Shown piece by piece: positions 15,900 to 24,432 of a stretch of DNA of 32,865 bases. Location of the stretch: the NCBI GenBank assembly GCA_944387535.1, contig CALXFI010000011.1, positions 1 to 32,865 on the forward strand. Reading direction: 5' to 3'. Position 1 is the stretch's first letter. Each line of letters starts with the position of its first letter. Made by a program: the position numbers and the translations under genes. Under the pieces are notes generated by a model. That model did not search any database, was not told where the DNA came from, and saw nothing but the letters and a program-made list of their open reading frames with translations. Origin of the DNA: an uncultured Clostridia bacterium (GTDB lineage Bacteria; Bacillota; Clostridia; TANB77; CAG-508).

Positions 15900-18035
15900 T
15901 TATTTTTCTTCTTTTACATCCTTTTCATTTTTATCATTTAAGTCTTTCATTGAAAGATTTATTCTACCTTGGTCATCTATTTCAATTACTTTTACTGTAA
16001 CTTTATCTCCAACATGAAGTACATCTTCTACATGTTTTATTTTCTTATTACATATTTTAGAAATATGAAGTAATCCTTCTTTTCCTCCACATCCTAAGTC
16101 AACAAATGCTCCAAAGTTCATTATTCTTACTACTTCTCCGTAATAAATTCCTCCAACTTCAACTTCTCTTACTATGTCTTCTACCATTTCTAATGCTTGG
16201 ATTGCTTTTTCACTATCTGTTGAATAGATTAATACTTGTCCGTCTTCTTCTATATCTATTTTTACGCCTGTTTCATCTATGATTTTATTTATCATTTTTC
16301 CACCAGGTCCGATAACATCTTTTATCTTTTCTGGATTTATCATAGTACTTACAATTCTTGGTGCATATTTAGATACTTCTTTTCTTGGCTCGCTTATTAC
16401 TGGTAACATTACATTATCTAATATATAATTTCTTGCTTTTTCTGTTTTTTCAAATGCTTCTTTTATTATGTCATATGTTAAACCATCACATTTAATATCT
16501 ACTTGAATTGCTGTAATTCCTTTTTTAGTTCCTCCAACTTTAAAGTCCATATCTCCAAAGAAATCTTCTATTCCTTGTATATCTAAAAGCATTACATAGT
16601 CTTCATCATTGTCTGGATTTGTAACTAATCCTGTTGAAATTCCTGCAACTGGTCTTTTTATTGGAACACCAGCATCCATTAATGATAATGTACTTCCACA
16701 AATACTTGCTTGTGAAGTAGATCCGTTTGAAGATAATACTTCTGATACTACTCTTATTGCATATGGGAATTCTTCTTTTGATGGTAATACTGGAACTAAT
16801 GCTTTTTCAGCTAATGCTCCATGTCCTATTTCTCTTCTTCCAGGGCCTCTTGATGTTCTTGCTTCTCCTACTGAATATGGTGGGAAATTGTAATGGTGCA
16901 TATATCTTTTTGATTCTTCAGTATCTATTCCATCTAAAGTTTGTTCTTCACTTATCATTCCTAATGTTGCAACAGATAATACTTGGGTTTGTCCTCTTGT
17001 AAATAATGCACTACCATGAGTTCTAGGAAGTAATCCTACTTCGCATGATAATGGTCTTATTTCATCTAATCCTCTACCATCTACTCTTTTATGCTCGTTA
17101 AATATTAATTCTCTAACACATTTTTTTTCAAATTTATTTACAGCTTCACCAAAATCTGGCTCGTGTTCTTCAAAAGCTTCCTCACCAAATTTTTCTTGAT
17201 AATCTTCTTTTATCTTTTCTGTTAAGTTATCTATATTATTATCTCTAGTTTCTTTATCTTTTTCAAGTAAAGCTATTCTCATATCTTCTCTATAATTTTG
17301 CTCAACAAATTCATATATATCATGATTTACTTCAAATGATTTATATTCAAATTTTGGTTTTCCTATTTCTTTTTGAATTCCAGATATAAATTCACAAAGT
17401 TTTTTAATTTCATTATGAGCTGTTTTTATTGCTTCTAACATTACATCATTTGGAACTTCATTCGCTCCTGCTTCTATCATTGTTATTTTCTTTTCAGTAG
17501 CAGCTACTGTTAATGTTAAATCTGATTTTTCTCTTTCTGCCTCTGTTGGGTTTATTATAATTTTTCCATCAACTAAACCTACATTTACTGCAGCTGTTGG
17601 TCCATTAAATGGAATATCAGATATTGCCAAAGCTGTTGCTGCTCCTATCATTGCAGCTACTTCTGGTGAATTGTCTTGTTCTACACAAAGAACTGTTGCA
17701 TCAACTACTACATCATTTCTAAAATCTTTTGGAAATAATGGTCTTAGTGGTCTATCTATTGCTCTTGCTGTTAATATTGCTTTATCACTTGGTTTTCCTT
17801 CTCTTTTTAAGAATCCACCTGGTATTTTTCCTACTGAATATAATTTTTCCTCAAACTCTACTGATAATGGGAAAAAGTCAATTCCTTCTTTTGGTTCTTT
17901 TGAAGCTGTTACATTTACTAATACGCATGTATCACCATAACGAACTAACACGCTTCCATTGGCAAGCCCTGCCATTTTTCCGGTTTCAATTACTAATTTT
18001 CTTCCGGCTAATTCTGTTTCATAAGTTTTAAACAT
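15900..18035 (-). CDS. pnp: Polyribonucleotide nucleotidyltransferase (PNPase)
   Basis: Phosphorolytic 3'-5' exoribonuclease, a core part of RNA turnover. Its 711 residues are full length. Two RNase PH domains (about 1-200 and 310-540; FTRGQTQVLSVATLG and FPPYSVGEARTSRGPGRREI in the second) flank the helical linker. A KH domain (IGPGGKMINKIIDETGVKI, about 560-610) and an S1 domain (YYGEVVRIMNFGAFVDLG, about 625-690) bind RNA. The last 20 residues are Lys/Asp/Glu-rich. AAGGAG lies before the ATG. The upstream leader holds a 102-bp palindrome (18055-18156), and rpsO precedes it, the conserved rpsO-pnp order. Confidence 0.98.
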   Translation of the reverse strand: MFKTYETELAGRKLVIETGKMAGLANGSVLVRYGDTCVLVNVTASKEPKEGIDFFPLSVEFEEKLYSVGKIPGGFLKREGKPSDKAILTARAIDRPLRPLFPKDFRNDVVVDATVLCVEQDNSPEVAAMIGAATALAISDIPFNGPTAAVNVGLVDGKIIINPTEAEREKSDLTLTVAATEKKITMIEAGANEVPNDVMLEAIKTAHNEIKKLCEFISGIQKEIGKPKFEYKSFEVNHDIYEFVEQNYREDMRIALLEKDKETRDNNIDNLTEKIKEDYQEKFGEEAFEEHEPDFGEAVNKFEKKCVRELIFNEHKRVDGRGLDEIRPLSCEVGLLPRTHGSALFTRGQTQVLSVATLGMISEEQTLDGIDTEESKRYMHHYNFPPYSVGEARTSRGPGRREIGHGALAEKALVPVLPSKEEFPYAIRVVSEVLSSNGSTSQASICGSTLSLMDAGVPIKRPVAGISTGLVTNPDNDEDYVMLLDIQGIEDFFGDMDFKVGGTKKGITAIQVDIKCDGLTYDIIKEAFEKTEKARNYILDNVMLPVISEPRKEVSKYAPRIVSTMINPEKIKDVIGPGGKMINKIIDETGVKIDIEEDGQVLIYSTDSEKAIQALEMVEDIVREVEVGGIYYGEVVRIMNFGAFVDLGCGGKEGLLHISKICNKKIKHVEDVLHVGDKVTVKVIEIDDQGRINLSMKDLNDKNEKDVKEEK

Positions 18036-18054
18036 ATTTTACTCCTTCTTTCCT

Positions 18055-18156
18055 TGTGCCAAGTTAGTTTAATTGTAACCTCTATAATATATTAAATATT
18101 AATAATTTACTTTTCTTAATACATTATACAAGTTACCAAATTCCAACTTGGTCACA
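18055..18156. repeat. 102-bp imperfect palindrome in the rpsO-pnp gap
   Basis: The two ends read inward almost identically: TGTG(A)CCAAGTT, then TTGTAAC/TTGGTAAC, then TATAAT[AG]TATTAA. It reaches from 20 bases before the pnp start to 61 bases past rpsO. In the pnp leader RNA it would fold into one long hairpin. It may be a processing site like the RNase III-cleaved pnp leader of E. coli, or a small inverted-repeat element. It has no coding content. Confidence 0.75.
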
Positions 18157-18173
18157 AAATAATATTTTCTTGA

Positions 18174-18207
18174 TAAAAGCCCGTGCTAAAGTAAGCATAG
18201 GCTTTTA
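18174..18207 (-). terminator. Hairpin after rpsO
   Basis: TAAAAGCC / GGCTTTTA with an inner GTGCT / AGCAT stem lies ten bases past the rpsO stop. On the minus strand it is followed by TCAAGAAAA, a poor U tract, so it looks like a leaky terminator or an mRNA end-protecting hairpin between rpsO and pnp. Confidence 0.5.
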
Positions 18208-18216
18208 TACTTATAA

Positions 18217-18483
18217 CTATTTTCTTAATCCTAATTTTTCAACGATATCTCTATATCTATTAATATCTTTTTTAACTAAGTAGTTTAATAGATTTCTTCT
18301 TTTACCAACCATTTTTAATAAACCACGTCTTGAATGGTTATCTTTTTTGTGAACTTTTAAGTGTTCTGTTAATTCGTTGATTCTTTCTGTTAAAAGAGCT
18401 ACTTGAACTTCTGGTGAACCAGTATCGTTTTCATCTCTTTTATATGTGTTGATTATTTCTTGTTTTCTTTCCTTTGTCATCAT
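18217..18483 (-). CDS. rpsO: 30S ribosomal protein S15
   Basis: Primary 16S rRNA-binding protein of the small-subunit platform. Its 88 residues match the standard length. The conserved core is [16 protein letters not shown] (21-36), then [19 protein letters not shown] (45-63) with the rRNA-contacting His/Asp/Ser, and the end [16 protein letters not shown]. Two adjacent ATG codons exist; the first is used here (GGAGG 10 bases upstream). Promoter and leader are well defined (18484-18603), and the leader can pair with the ribosome-binding site, in keeping with S15 autoregulation known in other bacteria. Confidence 0.98.
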   Translation of the reverse strand: MMTKERKQEIINTYKRDENDTGSPEVQVALLTERINELTEHLKVHKKDNHSRRGLLKMVGKRRNLLNYLVKKDINRYRDIVEKLGLRK

Positions 18484-18489
18484 TTTAAA

Positions 18490-18568
18490 TACACCTCCTA
18501 CTTTCTTTATTCCTTAAGCTGAGTTTAAAGCTGGTGTAACCTAAAAACTAAGCATAAGGTATTACGAC
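18490..18568 (-). promoter_or_regulatory. rpsO leader with sequestered ribosome-binding site
   Basis: In the ~85-nt leader, TACACC (18538-18533) is complementary to GGTGTA (18495-18490), which overlaps the Shine-Dalgarno GGAGGTGTA (18498-18490). Pairing would hide the site. Placement and logic fit a S15 autoregulatory leader, but the structure is only a proposal from complementarity. Confidence 0.45.
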
Positions 18569-18574
18569 ATATCT

Positions 18575-18603
18575 ATTTTACTATATTTTCCACAATATTG
18601 CAA
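18575..18603 (-). promoter_or_regulatory. Promoter of rpsO-pnp
   Basis: Minus strand: -35 TTGCAA (18603-18598), 17 nt, -10 TAAAAT (18580-18575). It probably drives rpsO and, through leaky hairpins, pnp. Confidence 0.65.
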
Positions 18604-18633
18604 GTGTTTTACAAATTATTTTTGTGAGAATTT

Positions 18634-18703
18634 TTGGGGACTGGCCTTTTTTGTCTCACTTTCACATTTTTTACCAAAATGATACAAAAATGCCCGTCCC
18701 CAA
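18634..18703. repeat. ~70-bp GGGGAC/GTCCCC imperfect palindrome
   Basis: Outer arms TTGGGGAC (18634-18641) and GTCCCCAA (18696-18703) pair perfectly, followed by GGC/GCC and a TTTTGTCTC versus GATACAAAA inner arm. The centre is AT-rich. It sits six bases past the permease stop. Neither side has a U tract, so it is not a simple terminator. Elements of this look recur in many clostridial genomes. Confidence 0.7.
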
Positions 18704-18708
18704 TTGTC

Positions 18709-21700
18709 TTATTCTACACTTTTTAAACTTTCTATCATATCTATTTTCTTTAATGCAAAATATGTTACAAAGTTAACAATTAAAGTAAATGCAATTGTAA
18801 TTAATGTAGAATATACATAACTTAATGGCTCTATTGTTTTATTAAACCTTAGCATATTTATTTCACATGTTCCTATTATAAAGTAATTTAAGAAATATCC
18901 TGCAACTAATCCTAATGCAATTCCAATTAGTGTTAATAGTATTGTTTCCCTTGTTACATAATCGTATACCTCTTTATCATAAAATCCTAAAACCTTTATT
19001 GTAGCAAGTTCTCTTATTCTTTCACTAATATTTACATTTGATAAATTATATAAAACTACAAATGCAAGAAGTCCTGCTGATACAATTAATACTACAACAA
19101 CATAATTTAAAGATTCCATTGTTTCGTCCATTGTCCTTATTGCTGATGAAATTAATGATACAGATGATATTTCATTATAATTCATTAATTCTTCTGCTAA
19201 ACTATCTTCTTGTTCTTCTGACAAGTTGCTATCTTGTACAAGTAAGACATTAGACTCATATTGTTTATTATATAAGTTTTCATACAATTCTTTTGACATA
19301 TAAACATAGTGATAAACGTAATTTTCAACAACATTTGAAATAGTTACTTGTTTTTGGTTTCCATCACCATCTTGCAGTGTAATTGTATCTCCTTCTTTTA
19401 CACCTAACAATTCTGCTGCTTTATCTGTTAAACATATTTCATTATCATTTAATGTTACTTTTTCTTTTGTATCTAAATCAACTATATTTATTGTTCCATC
19501 TAAAGAATTTTTATCTTCTGGAACTATTATTTGAACGTCTTCTTCAACTCCATTATTTATTGCAGTTTCAGTTGTCATATAAGTTTCAACGACGTTTGTT
19601 ATTTCATCTTTTTGATTTAGATTGTTTTTTAAATCTTCAATCTGTTTTTCTTCCAATCCGTCTTTTAAGCTTATTTGTATATCATAATTAAATACATGCT
19701 CATATTGATCTGGCATAATCCTGCTAATAGAATCTTTTAATCCAAATCCTGTAAGTATTAAAGCTGTACAGCCCATAATTCCTATTATTGTCATTAAAAA
19801 TCTTTTCTTGTATCTAAATATATTTCTTACTGTTACTTTTCTTGAAAAACTTAGTCTTTTCCAAATAAATGGTATTCTTTCTAATAATACTCTTTTTCCT
19901 ATTTTAGGGGCTTTCGGTCTCATAAGTATTGCTGGCGTTTGTCTTAATTCTCTTACAACTGCATATATAGTTGCTCCTACAATACAAATAAATATTAAAC
20001 CAAGTCCAATTGTTCCAAACTTCCAATTAAAGTTTAGTGAAATGTCTCCTATTTGATACATCATAGAATACATCATCCATATTATTTTAGGAATTAATAC
20101 AAATCCTACGCTCATACCAAATATTCCACCAATGGTCGATGCCAAACTTGCATATATTACATATTTACTAGCAATTTGGAATTTATTATATCCTAATGCT
20201 TTTAAAGTTCCTATTTGTGTACGTTGTTCTTCTACCATTCTAGTCATTGATGTTAATGAAATTAAAGTTGCAACTATGAAAAATACAATTGGGAAAACCT
20301 GTCCTATATTTTCTACACTTTCTGTATCTTGTATAAAACTTACATAACCACTATTTTGTTCCCTATCTAAAACATACCATGTTGGTTTTTCGATTTTTGC
20401 TATTTCATCTCTTGCATCTATTAATTCCGCTTCTGCATCACTTAATTGCTTATTAACATCTTCTTTTTGTTTTTCGAGCTCTTCTTCACCACTAGTTATC
20501 TCCTCTTTTGAAGTTTTTAGCTTATCTTTAGCCTCTTGTAATTGTGCAAGAGTAGAACTTTTTGTTTCCTTATAGCTACTTTCTTGTTTTTCTACTTCTT
20601 GTTTTGCAGCTTGAATTTGATTTCTTCCATTTTGTATTTCTTGTTTTCCAGATGCAATTCCATTTTCAATTTCAGTTATTCCAGCAGTAAGTGTGTTTTT
20701 AGTTTCTTCTAATTTACTTATTTGTGCTTCGCAAGCTAATTTTTGTCCAGTTAAAGACTCTAAACTTCCACTATCAATATTTGGATTTTTTAAAGCTTCT
20801 AAAATTCCATTATATGTTTCATTTGCTATATTTAAAGAACTATTTACGGCAGCTAAGTTAGTTTCTAATCCAGATTTTTGTTCTTCTAATGCTGCAAATT
20901 GTTCATTTGCTTGTGCTTCTTGTTCATTTAAAGTTTCTTCGCTTTCACTTATCTGAGTTTTTGCATCTTCTATTTGCTTTTCAGCATTTGCAAACTCTTC
21001 ATTTGCTTTTTGTTCATTTTCGGCAATTTCTTTTTCTCCATCTTCTATTTGTTTTTTGCCATTGTCTATTTTCTTTTGAGCATTGTTAATCTCATCCTCT
21101 GCTTCTTGCTTTTTATTATTAAATTCACTTTCTGCCTCTTCTAATTTAGTAGTCGCTGTATTAATTAATTCATCTTGTCTTGCTTGTTCTCTTTCATCTT
21201 TTATTTCTTCTATCTTACTTTTAGTATTACTAATTAATTCTTTATATTCATCACTAGATGTCTCAAGCTCATTTGCTCCTTTTACTTTTACATATATATT
21301 TGTATATATATCTTTTGCATTTATATTATCTTTATTTATGTATATATAATAATCTACTTTTCCAGAACCTAGTGTACTACTTCCTCTATCTCTTGATAAA
21401 TAAAGTGGACTTGCTACAGTTCCAACAATTTTCATTTCTTTATTAACTAAAAATTCTACTTCTTCACCATCATCATTTTGAGTGTTTTCTATTTGTATCT
21501 CTATTGTATCGCCTATATTTTTGCCTGTTTGTACTAAGAAATTTGGCTCTACCACACATTCGGACGTATTTTCTGGCAATTTTCCTTCTATTAATCGTGG
21601 CTTATTAATATCTTCCACGCACATTATTTTAACAATTTCTTCTACTTTATCAATTTCTAATTTTCCATCTGTTTCATACGTTCCAATTACTTTATCAACA

Positions 21701-21942
21701 TTTTCTATTTTTGAAATCTCATTTATATCATCATCTGTTAGCCCTAAAGTAGACATCACTTGTATATCATAAACATTTTGATTATCATAATATTTATCTA
21801 TGGTATCAACCATATCAGGTGAAGTTGCTCTAATTCCCGCAAAGAAACCAACACCTAAAAAAGCCATAAGCAAAATTGATAAAAATCTTTTATAGGTATT
21901 TTTTATTTCTTTTACACTATCTTTCATAAGTGCTTTTTTCAT
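18709..21942 (-). CDS. FtsX-family ABC transporter permease with extracellular coiled coil
   Basis: A 1077-residue permease. TM1 is near the N-terminus (KRFLSILLMAFLGVGFFAGI), then a MacB-like extracellular domain, then a long Glu/Lys/Gln-rich coiled coil (about 250-530). The first FtsX block follows (PIVFFIVATLISLTSMTRM with three helices), a linker with TVRNIFRYKKRFLMT, a second helix and extracellular domain, and a second FtsX block with three helices at the C-terminus. The start is ATG 21942 with GGAGG eight bases upstream; a GTG at 21951 overlaps the Shine-Dalgarno and is rejected. The partner ATPase is 68 bases upstream, separated by a dispersed repeat. Proteins of this layout are predicted exporters or mechanotransmitters of the cell envelope; the substrate is unknown. 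Confidence 0.88.
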   Translation of the reverse strand: MKKALMKDSVKEIKNTYKRFLSILLMAFLGVGFFAGIRATSPDMVDTIDKYYDNQNVYDIQVMSTLGLTDDDINEISKIENVDKVIGTYETDGKLEIDKVEEIVKIMCVEDINKPRLIEGKLPENTSECVVEPNFLVQTGKNIGDTIEIQIENTQNDDGEEVEFLVNKEMKIVGTVASPLYLSRDRGSSTLGSGKVDYYIYINKDNINAKDIYTNIYVKVKGANELETSSDEYKELISNTKSKIEEIKDEREQARQDELINTATTKLEEAESEFNNKKQEAEDEINNAQKKIDNGKKQIEDGEKEIAENEQKANEEFANAEKQIEDAKTQISESEETLNEQEAQANEQFAALEEQKSGLETNLAAVNSSLNIANETYNGILEALKNPNIDSGSLESLTGQKLACEAQISKLEETKNTLTAGITEIENGIASGKQEIQNGRNQIQAAKQEVEKQESSYKETKSSTLAQLQEAKDKLKTSKEEITSGEEELEKQKEDVNKQLSDAEAELIDARDEIAKIEKPTWYVLDREQNSGYVSFIQDTESVENIGQVFPIVFFIVATLISLTSMTRMVEEQRTQIGTLKALGYNKFQIASKYVIYASLASTIGGIFGMSVGFVLIPKIIWMMYSMMYQIGDISLNFNWKFGTIGLGLIFICIVGATIYAVVRELRQTPAILMRPKAPKIGKRVLLERIPFIWKRLSFSRKVTVRNIFRYKKRFLMTIIGIMGCTALILTGFGLKDSISRIMPDQYEHVFNYDIQISLKDGLEEKQIEDLKNNLNQKDEITNVVETYMTTETAINNGVEEDVQIIVPEDKNSLDGTINIVDLDTKEKVTLNDNEICLTDKAAELLGVKEGDTITLQDGDGNQKQVTISNVVENYVYHYVYMSKELYENLYNKQYESNVLLVQDSNLSEEQEDSLAEELMNYNEISSVSLISSAIRTMDETMESLNYVVVVLIVSAGLLAFVVLYNLSNVNISERIRELATIKVLGFYDKEVYDYVTRETILLTLIGIALGLVAGYFLNYFIIGTCEINMLRFNKTIEPLSYVYSTLITIAFTLIVNFVTYFALKKIDMIESLKSVE

Positions 21943-21958
21943 ATGCTTCACCTCCTAT

Positions 21959-22010
21959 GTCCAATTGGAGACGTTTCCTTTTGGACAAAATGTCCATTCT
22001 GGGATATATC
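21959..22010 (-). repeat. Dispersed ~54-bp element, copy 3 (between ABC ATPase and permease)
   Basis: Minus-strand reading: GATATATCCC, TGGAC-ATTTT-GTCCA hairpin, AGGAAACGTCTCC, TTGGAC. It starts on the base after the ATPase stop and ends seven bases before the GGAGG of the permease, filling the gap almost exactly. Confidence 0.8.
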
Positions 22011-22712
22011 TTACCATTCTATTTCTTCTACTGGTTTCGGATTTTGATTTATTTCTATTTTTTCTGCTGTTCCATTTTTAAAATGTATTACTTTATCAGC
22101 CATTGGAGCTAGTGCTCCATTATGTGTTATTATTAATACTGTCATATTTTCTTTTCTTGCTGTATCTTGTAATAATTTTAATATTTGCTTTCCTGTTTTA
22201 TAGTCTAAAGCTCCTGTTGGTTCATCACATAACAATAGCTTAGGATTTTTAGCTATTGCTCTTGCAATTGCCACCCTTTGTTGTTCTCCTCCTGATAATT
22301 GTGAAGGAAAGTTATTCATCCTATCTTTTAACCCAACCTTTTCCAATACACTTTCTGGATTTAATGACTTTTTACAAATTTGAGTTGCAAGTTCTACATT
22401 TTCTCTTGCTGTTAAATTCTGAACTAGATTATAAAATTGAAATACAAATCCTATGTCATTTCTTCTATATCCTATTAATTCTTTATTTTTTAATCGTGTT
22501 ACTTCTTTTCCGTCTACTATTACTCTTCCTGATGTTGCTGTATCCATTCCTCCCAAAATATTCAAAGCTGTTGTTTTTCCAGCTCCTGACGGACCAACAA
22601 TTACTACCAATTCTCCTTTTTCTATTTGAAAATTAGTATCATTTAATGCATTTATTTTTATTTCTCCCATTTCATATATTTTATTAACATTTTTAAACTC
22701 TATATAAGGCAT
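22011..22712 (-). CDS. ABC transporter ATP-binding protein (MacB/LolD-like)
   Basis: A 233-residue nucleotide-binding subunit. Walker A is GPSGAGKT (40-47), the Q-loop follows in VFQFYNLV, the signature is [15 protein letters not shown], and Walker B is [12 protein letters not shown]. Closest in kind are the LolD/MacB ATPases that pair with FtsX-type permeases, and such a permease follows directly. The start is ATG 22712, eight bases after GAGG; the upstream GTG in the same frame lies on the Shine-Dalgarno. It is the first gene of a two-gene operon with its own extended -10 promoter. The last residues (KPVEEIEW) run to the dispersed repeat. Confidence 0.92.
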   Translation of the reverse strand: MPYIEFKNVNKIYEMGEIKINALNDTNFQIEKGELVVIVGPSGAGKTTALNILGGMDTATSGRVIVDGKEVTRLKNKELIGYRRNDIGFVFQFYNLVQNLTARENVELATQICKKSLNPESVLEKVGLKDRMNNFPSQLSGGEQQRVAIARAIAKNPKLLLCDEPTGALDYKTGKQILKLLQDTARKENMTVLIITHNGALAPMADKVIHFKNGTAEKIEINQNPKPVEEIEW

Positions 22713-22750
22713 ATTAATCACCTCTTATTTCTAATGTATCTATATACAAA

Positions 22751-22759
22751 ATTATACCA
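22751..22759 (-). promoter_or_regulatory. Extended -10 promoter of the ABC operon
   Basis: TGGTATAAT on the minus strand (22759-22751), with only a weak -35 (TTCCAA-like) upstream. It is about 39 bases before the ATPase ATG. Confidence 0.5.
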
Positions 22760-22834
22760 TATTTTTCTATTTTTTGGAAGCTTTTTGCTTTATTAAAAAC
22801 TTATTTTTCTGTGAATTTTTGATGAACAAAATGC

Positions 22835-22859
22835 TAAAAAACCTACTAAAATAAGTAGG
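22835..22859 (-). terminator. Terminator after splB
   Basis: Minus strand: CCTACT, a 6-nt loop, AGTAGG, then TTTTTT. It begins directly after the stop at 22861. It closes the thyA-dfrA-splB side and separates it from the ABC operon promoter. Confidence 0.85.
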
Positions 22860-22860
22860 C

Positions 22861-23859
22861 TTACACTATATATTCTATTTTATTATTCGGAAAATACTTA
22901 TTCATTTGCTCTCTTAAAAATAACTCTCCATCCTTTTTATATTCTTCTTTATATCTATATTTTCCTCTTCCTCCACCTCTCATTATTTCTTTATTATATA
23001 AATTAATCGCATTTGGAAAAGCTTCTTCATTTATTTTAGTATGAACATAGCTATAAGTCATAAAAATTATCTCAAAAAATGCTTCTTTTTTCACTTTTTT
23101 AGATAACTTACTATCTAATATTTTTATTAATTCTAAATATAAATCTTTCCAATTTTCAACCATAATAACTGGTGCAATTAATATTCCTACTTTGTATCCC
23201 GCTTCACTTAGTTTATTTAATGCTTCTATTCTATTATCTAACCTAGAAGTTCCAAACTCAACTCTATTTATAATATAATCTGGATTAACGCTCATTCTAA
23301 CTGTAACTTTTCCTTTATGGTCTAGTGGTAAAATATCATCCACCATATCAAATTTTGTAGGGAATGTAAGTTTTCCTTTTTTGGTATCTTTAAAATTTTC
23401 TATTGTCCAAACCAAGTTGCCTGTAATACTATTTTCTAAAACTAAATCACTATTACTCCCAATTTCAAAAGTTAATTCTTTCTCTGATTTTTCTGCTGTT
23501 TTTATTATTTTATCCAGCATCTGCTCTCTATTTACAAATAATCTTAAATAACTACATTTATTGTAATTACAAACTAAATAGCAATACATACAAGAAGCAG
23601 TACAACCAGAGGAAGTATAAGGAACTAAATAATCTGATGTTTTATGGTTTTCTACAAATTTATGTGTTTTTCTGACCCCAATTATCAAATTTCTTTTCAT
23701 ATCTGCAAATTCTTTATTTGATTTTTTTCTCATTTCTTCAATATTATTATGATTTTCTATCTCTACTTTTGGCACATCTTTATATTTTTCCATTAACTCT
23801 ATTCCTAATGGATAATCTAAAATATTTTTCTCATAATAAATAGCTTTTGGTTTAAACAT
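22861..23859 (-). CDS. splB: Spore photoproduct lyase homologue (SplB-like radical SAM)
   Basis: Radical SAM protein of 332 residues, the length of spore photoproduct lyase, which splits the 5-thyminyl-dihydrothymine lesion in germinating spores. The cluster motif is Cys86-x3-Cys90-x2-Cys93 (SSGCTASCMYCYL), and the two tyrosines of characterised SPL next to the third cysteine are present (Tyr92 and Tyr94). The partner cysteine that donates hydrogen in the known enzymes (Cys141 in B. subtilis, about 43 residues on) is not at the expected place: the local sequence is FEIGSNSDL (131-139), with Ser and Asn. So it may be a divergent SPL or a relative with another role. AAGGAGG precedes the ATG; dfrA lies 50 bases upstream. 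Confidence 0.82.
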   Translation of the reverse strand: MFKPKAIYYEKNILDYPLGIELMEKYKDVPKVEIENHNNIEEMRKKSNKEFADMKRNLIIGVRKTHKFVENHKTSDYLVPYTSSGCTASCMYCYLVCNYNKCSYLRLFVNREQMLDKIIKTAEKSEKELTFEIGSNSDLVLENSITGNLVWTIENFKDTKKGKLTFPTKFDMVDDILPLDHKGKVTVRMSVNPDYIINRVEFGTSRLDNRIEALNKLSEAGYKVGILIAPVIMVENWKDLYLELIKILDSKLSKKVKKEAFFEIIFMTYSYVHTKINEEAFPNAINLYNKEIMRGGGRGKYRYKEEYKKDGELFLREQMNKYFPNNKIEYIV

Positions 23860-23909
23860 ATTTTGCCTCCTTAAAAATTAGTTTAACCAAAAGCTATTAT
23901 TTAATTCTT

Positions 23910-24404
23910 TTATTTTTCTATTCTTTCATAAGTTACGAAATAATAATCTAAATCATTTTTTTCATCTGTTATACCTTTTTCTCTGCTAGTTTCTTTCCAA
24001 ATACTACTATCAATTCTTGGGAAAAATGTATCTCCATCAAAATCTTTTTCTATTTCTGTAACATACATTTTCTTTACATATGGCATAAGGAAATTATATA
24101 TCATTGCTCCACCTATTACAAATGCTTCTTCTTTTCCTTCTATTAAATCTTGGATTTGAAGTAATGAATGAACAACTTCTACATTTTCATCTTCCACCTT
24201 AAAGTCAGGGTTTTGACTAAATATTATATGTTTTCTATTAGGAAGTGGTTTTCCTAAAGACTCAAATGTTTTTCTTCCCATTATTATTGTATGACCTGTT
24301 GTTAATTCTTTAAAATGTTTTAAATCTTCTGGCAAATGCCAAATCATTTTGTTATCTTTTCCTATTATATTATTTTTTGCTTTTGCTACTATTATACTTA
24401 GCAT
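23910..24404 (-). CDS. dfrA: Dihydrofolate reductase
   Basis: Reduces dihydrofolate with NADPH, regenerating the folate used by thymidylate synthase encoded nearby. It is 164 residues. MLSIIVAKAKNNIIGKD, then IWHLPEDLKHFKELT with Trp22 and the catalytic acid Asp27, then IMGRKTFESLGKPLPNR and FVIGGAMIYNFLMPYV (NADPH loop GG) give the full DHFR pattern. GGAGG precedes the ATG. The DUF3592-like gene ends 28 bases upstream and thyA precedes that, so synthesis and recycling of the folate are in one transcript. Confidence 0.96.
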   Translation of the reverse strand: MLSIIVAKAKNNIIGKDNKMIWHLPEDLKHFKELTTGHTIIMGRKTFESLGKPLPNRKHIIFSQNPDFKVEDENVEVVHSLLQIQDLIEGKEEAFVIGGAMIYNFLMPYVKKMYVTEIEKDFDGDTFFPRIDSSIWKETSREKGITDEKNDLDYYFVTYERIEK

Positions 24405-24432
24405 TTTCTTCCTCCTATTATTCTTATATGTT

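Noticed and set aside
18634..18703. Rho-independent terminator for the ABC permease
   Set aside because: The palindrome has no U tract on either strand and resembles a dispersed intergenic element instead.
19383..19691. Leu/Phe-rich plus-strand frames opposite minus-strand genes (this and many similar)
   Set aside because: Antisense shadows of AT-rich genes, without ribosome-binding sites or recognisable folds.
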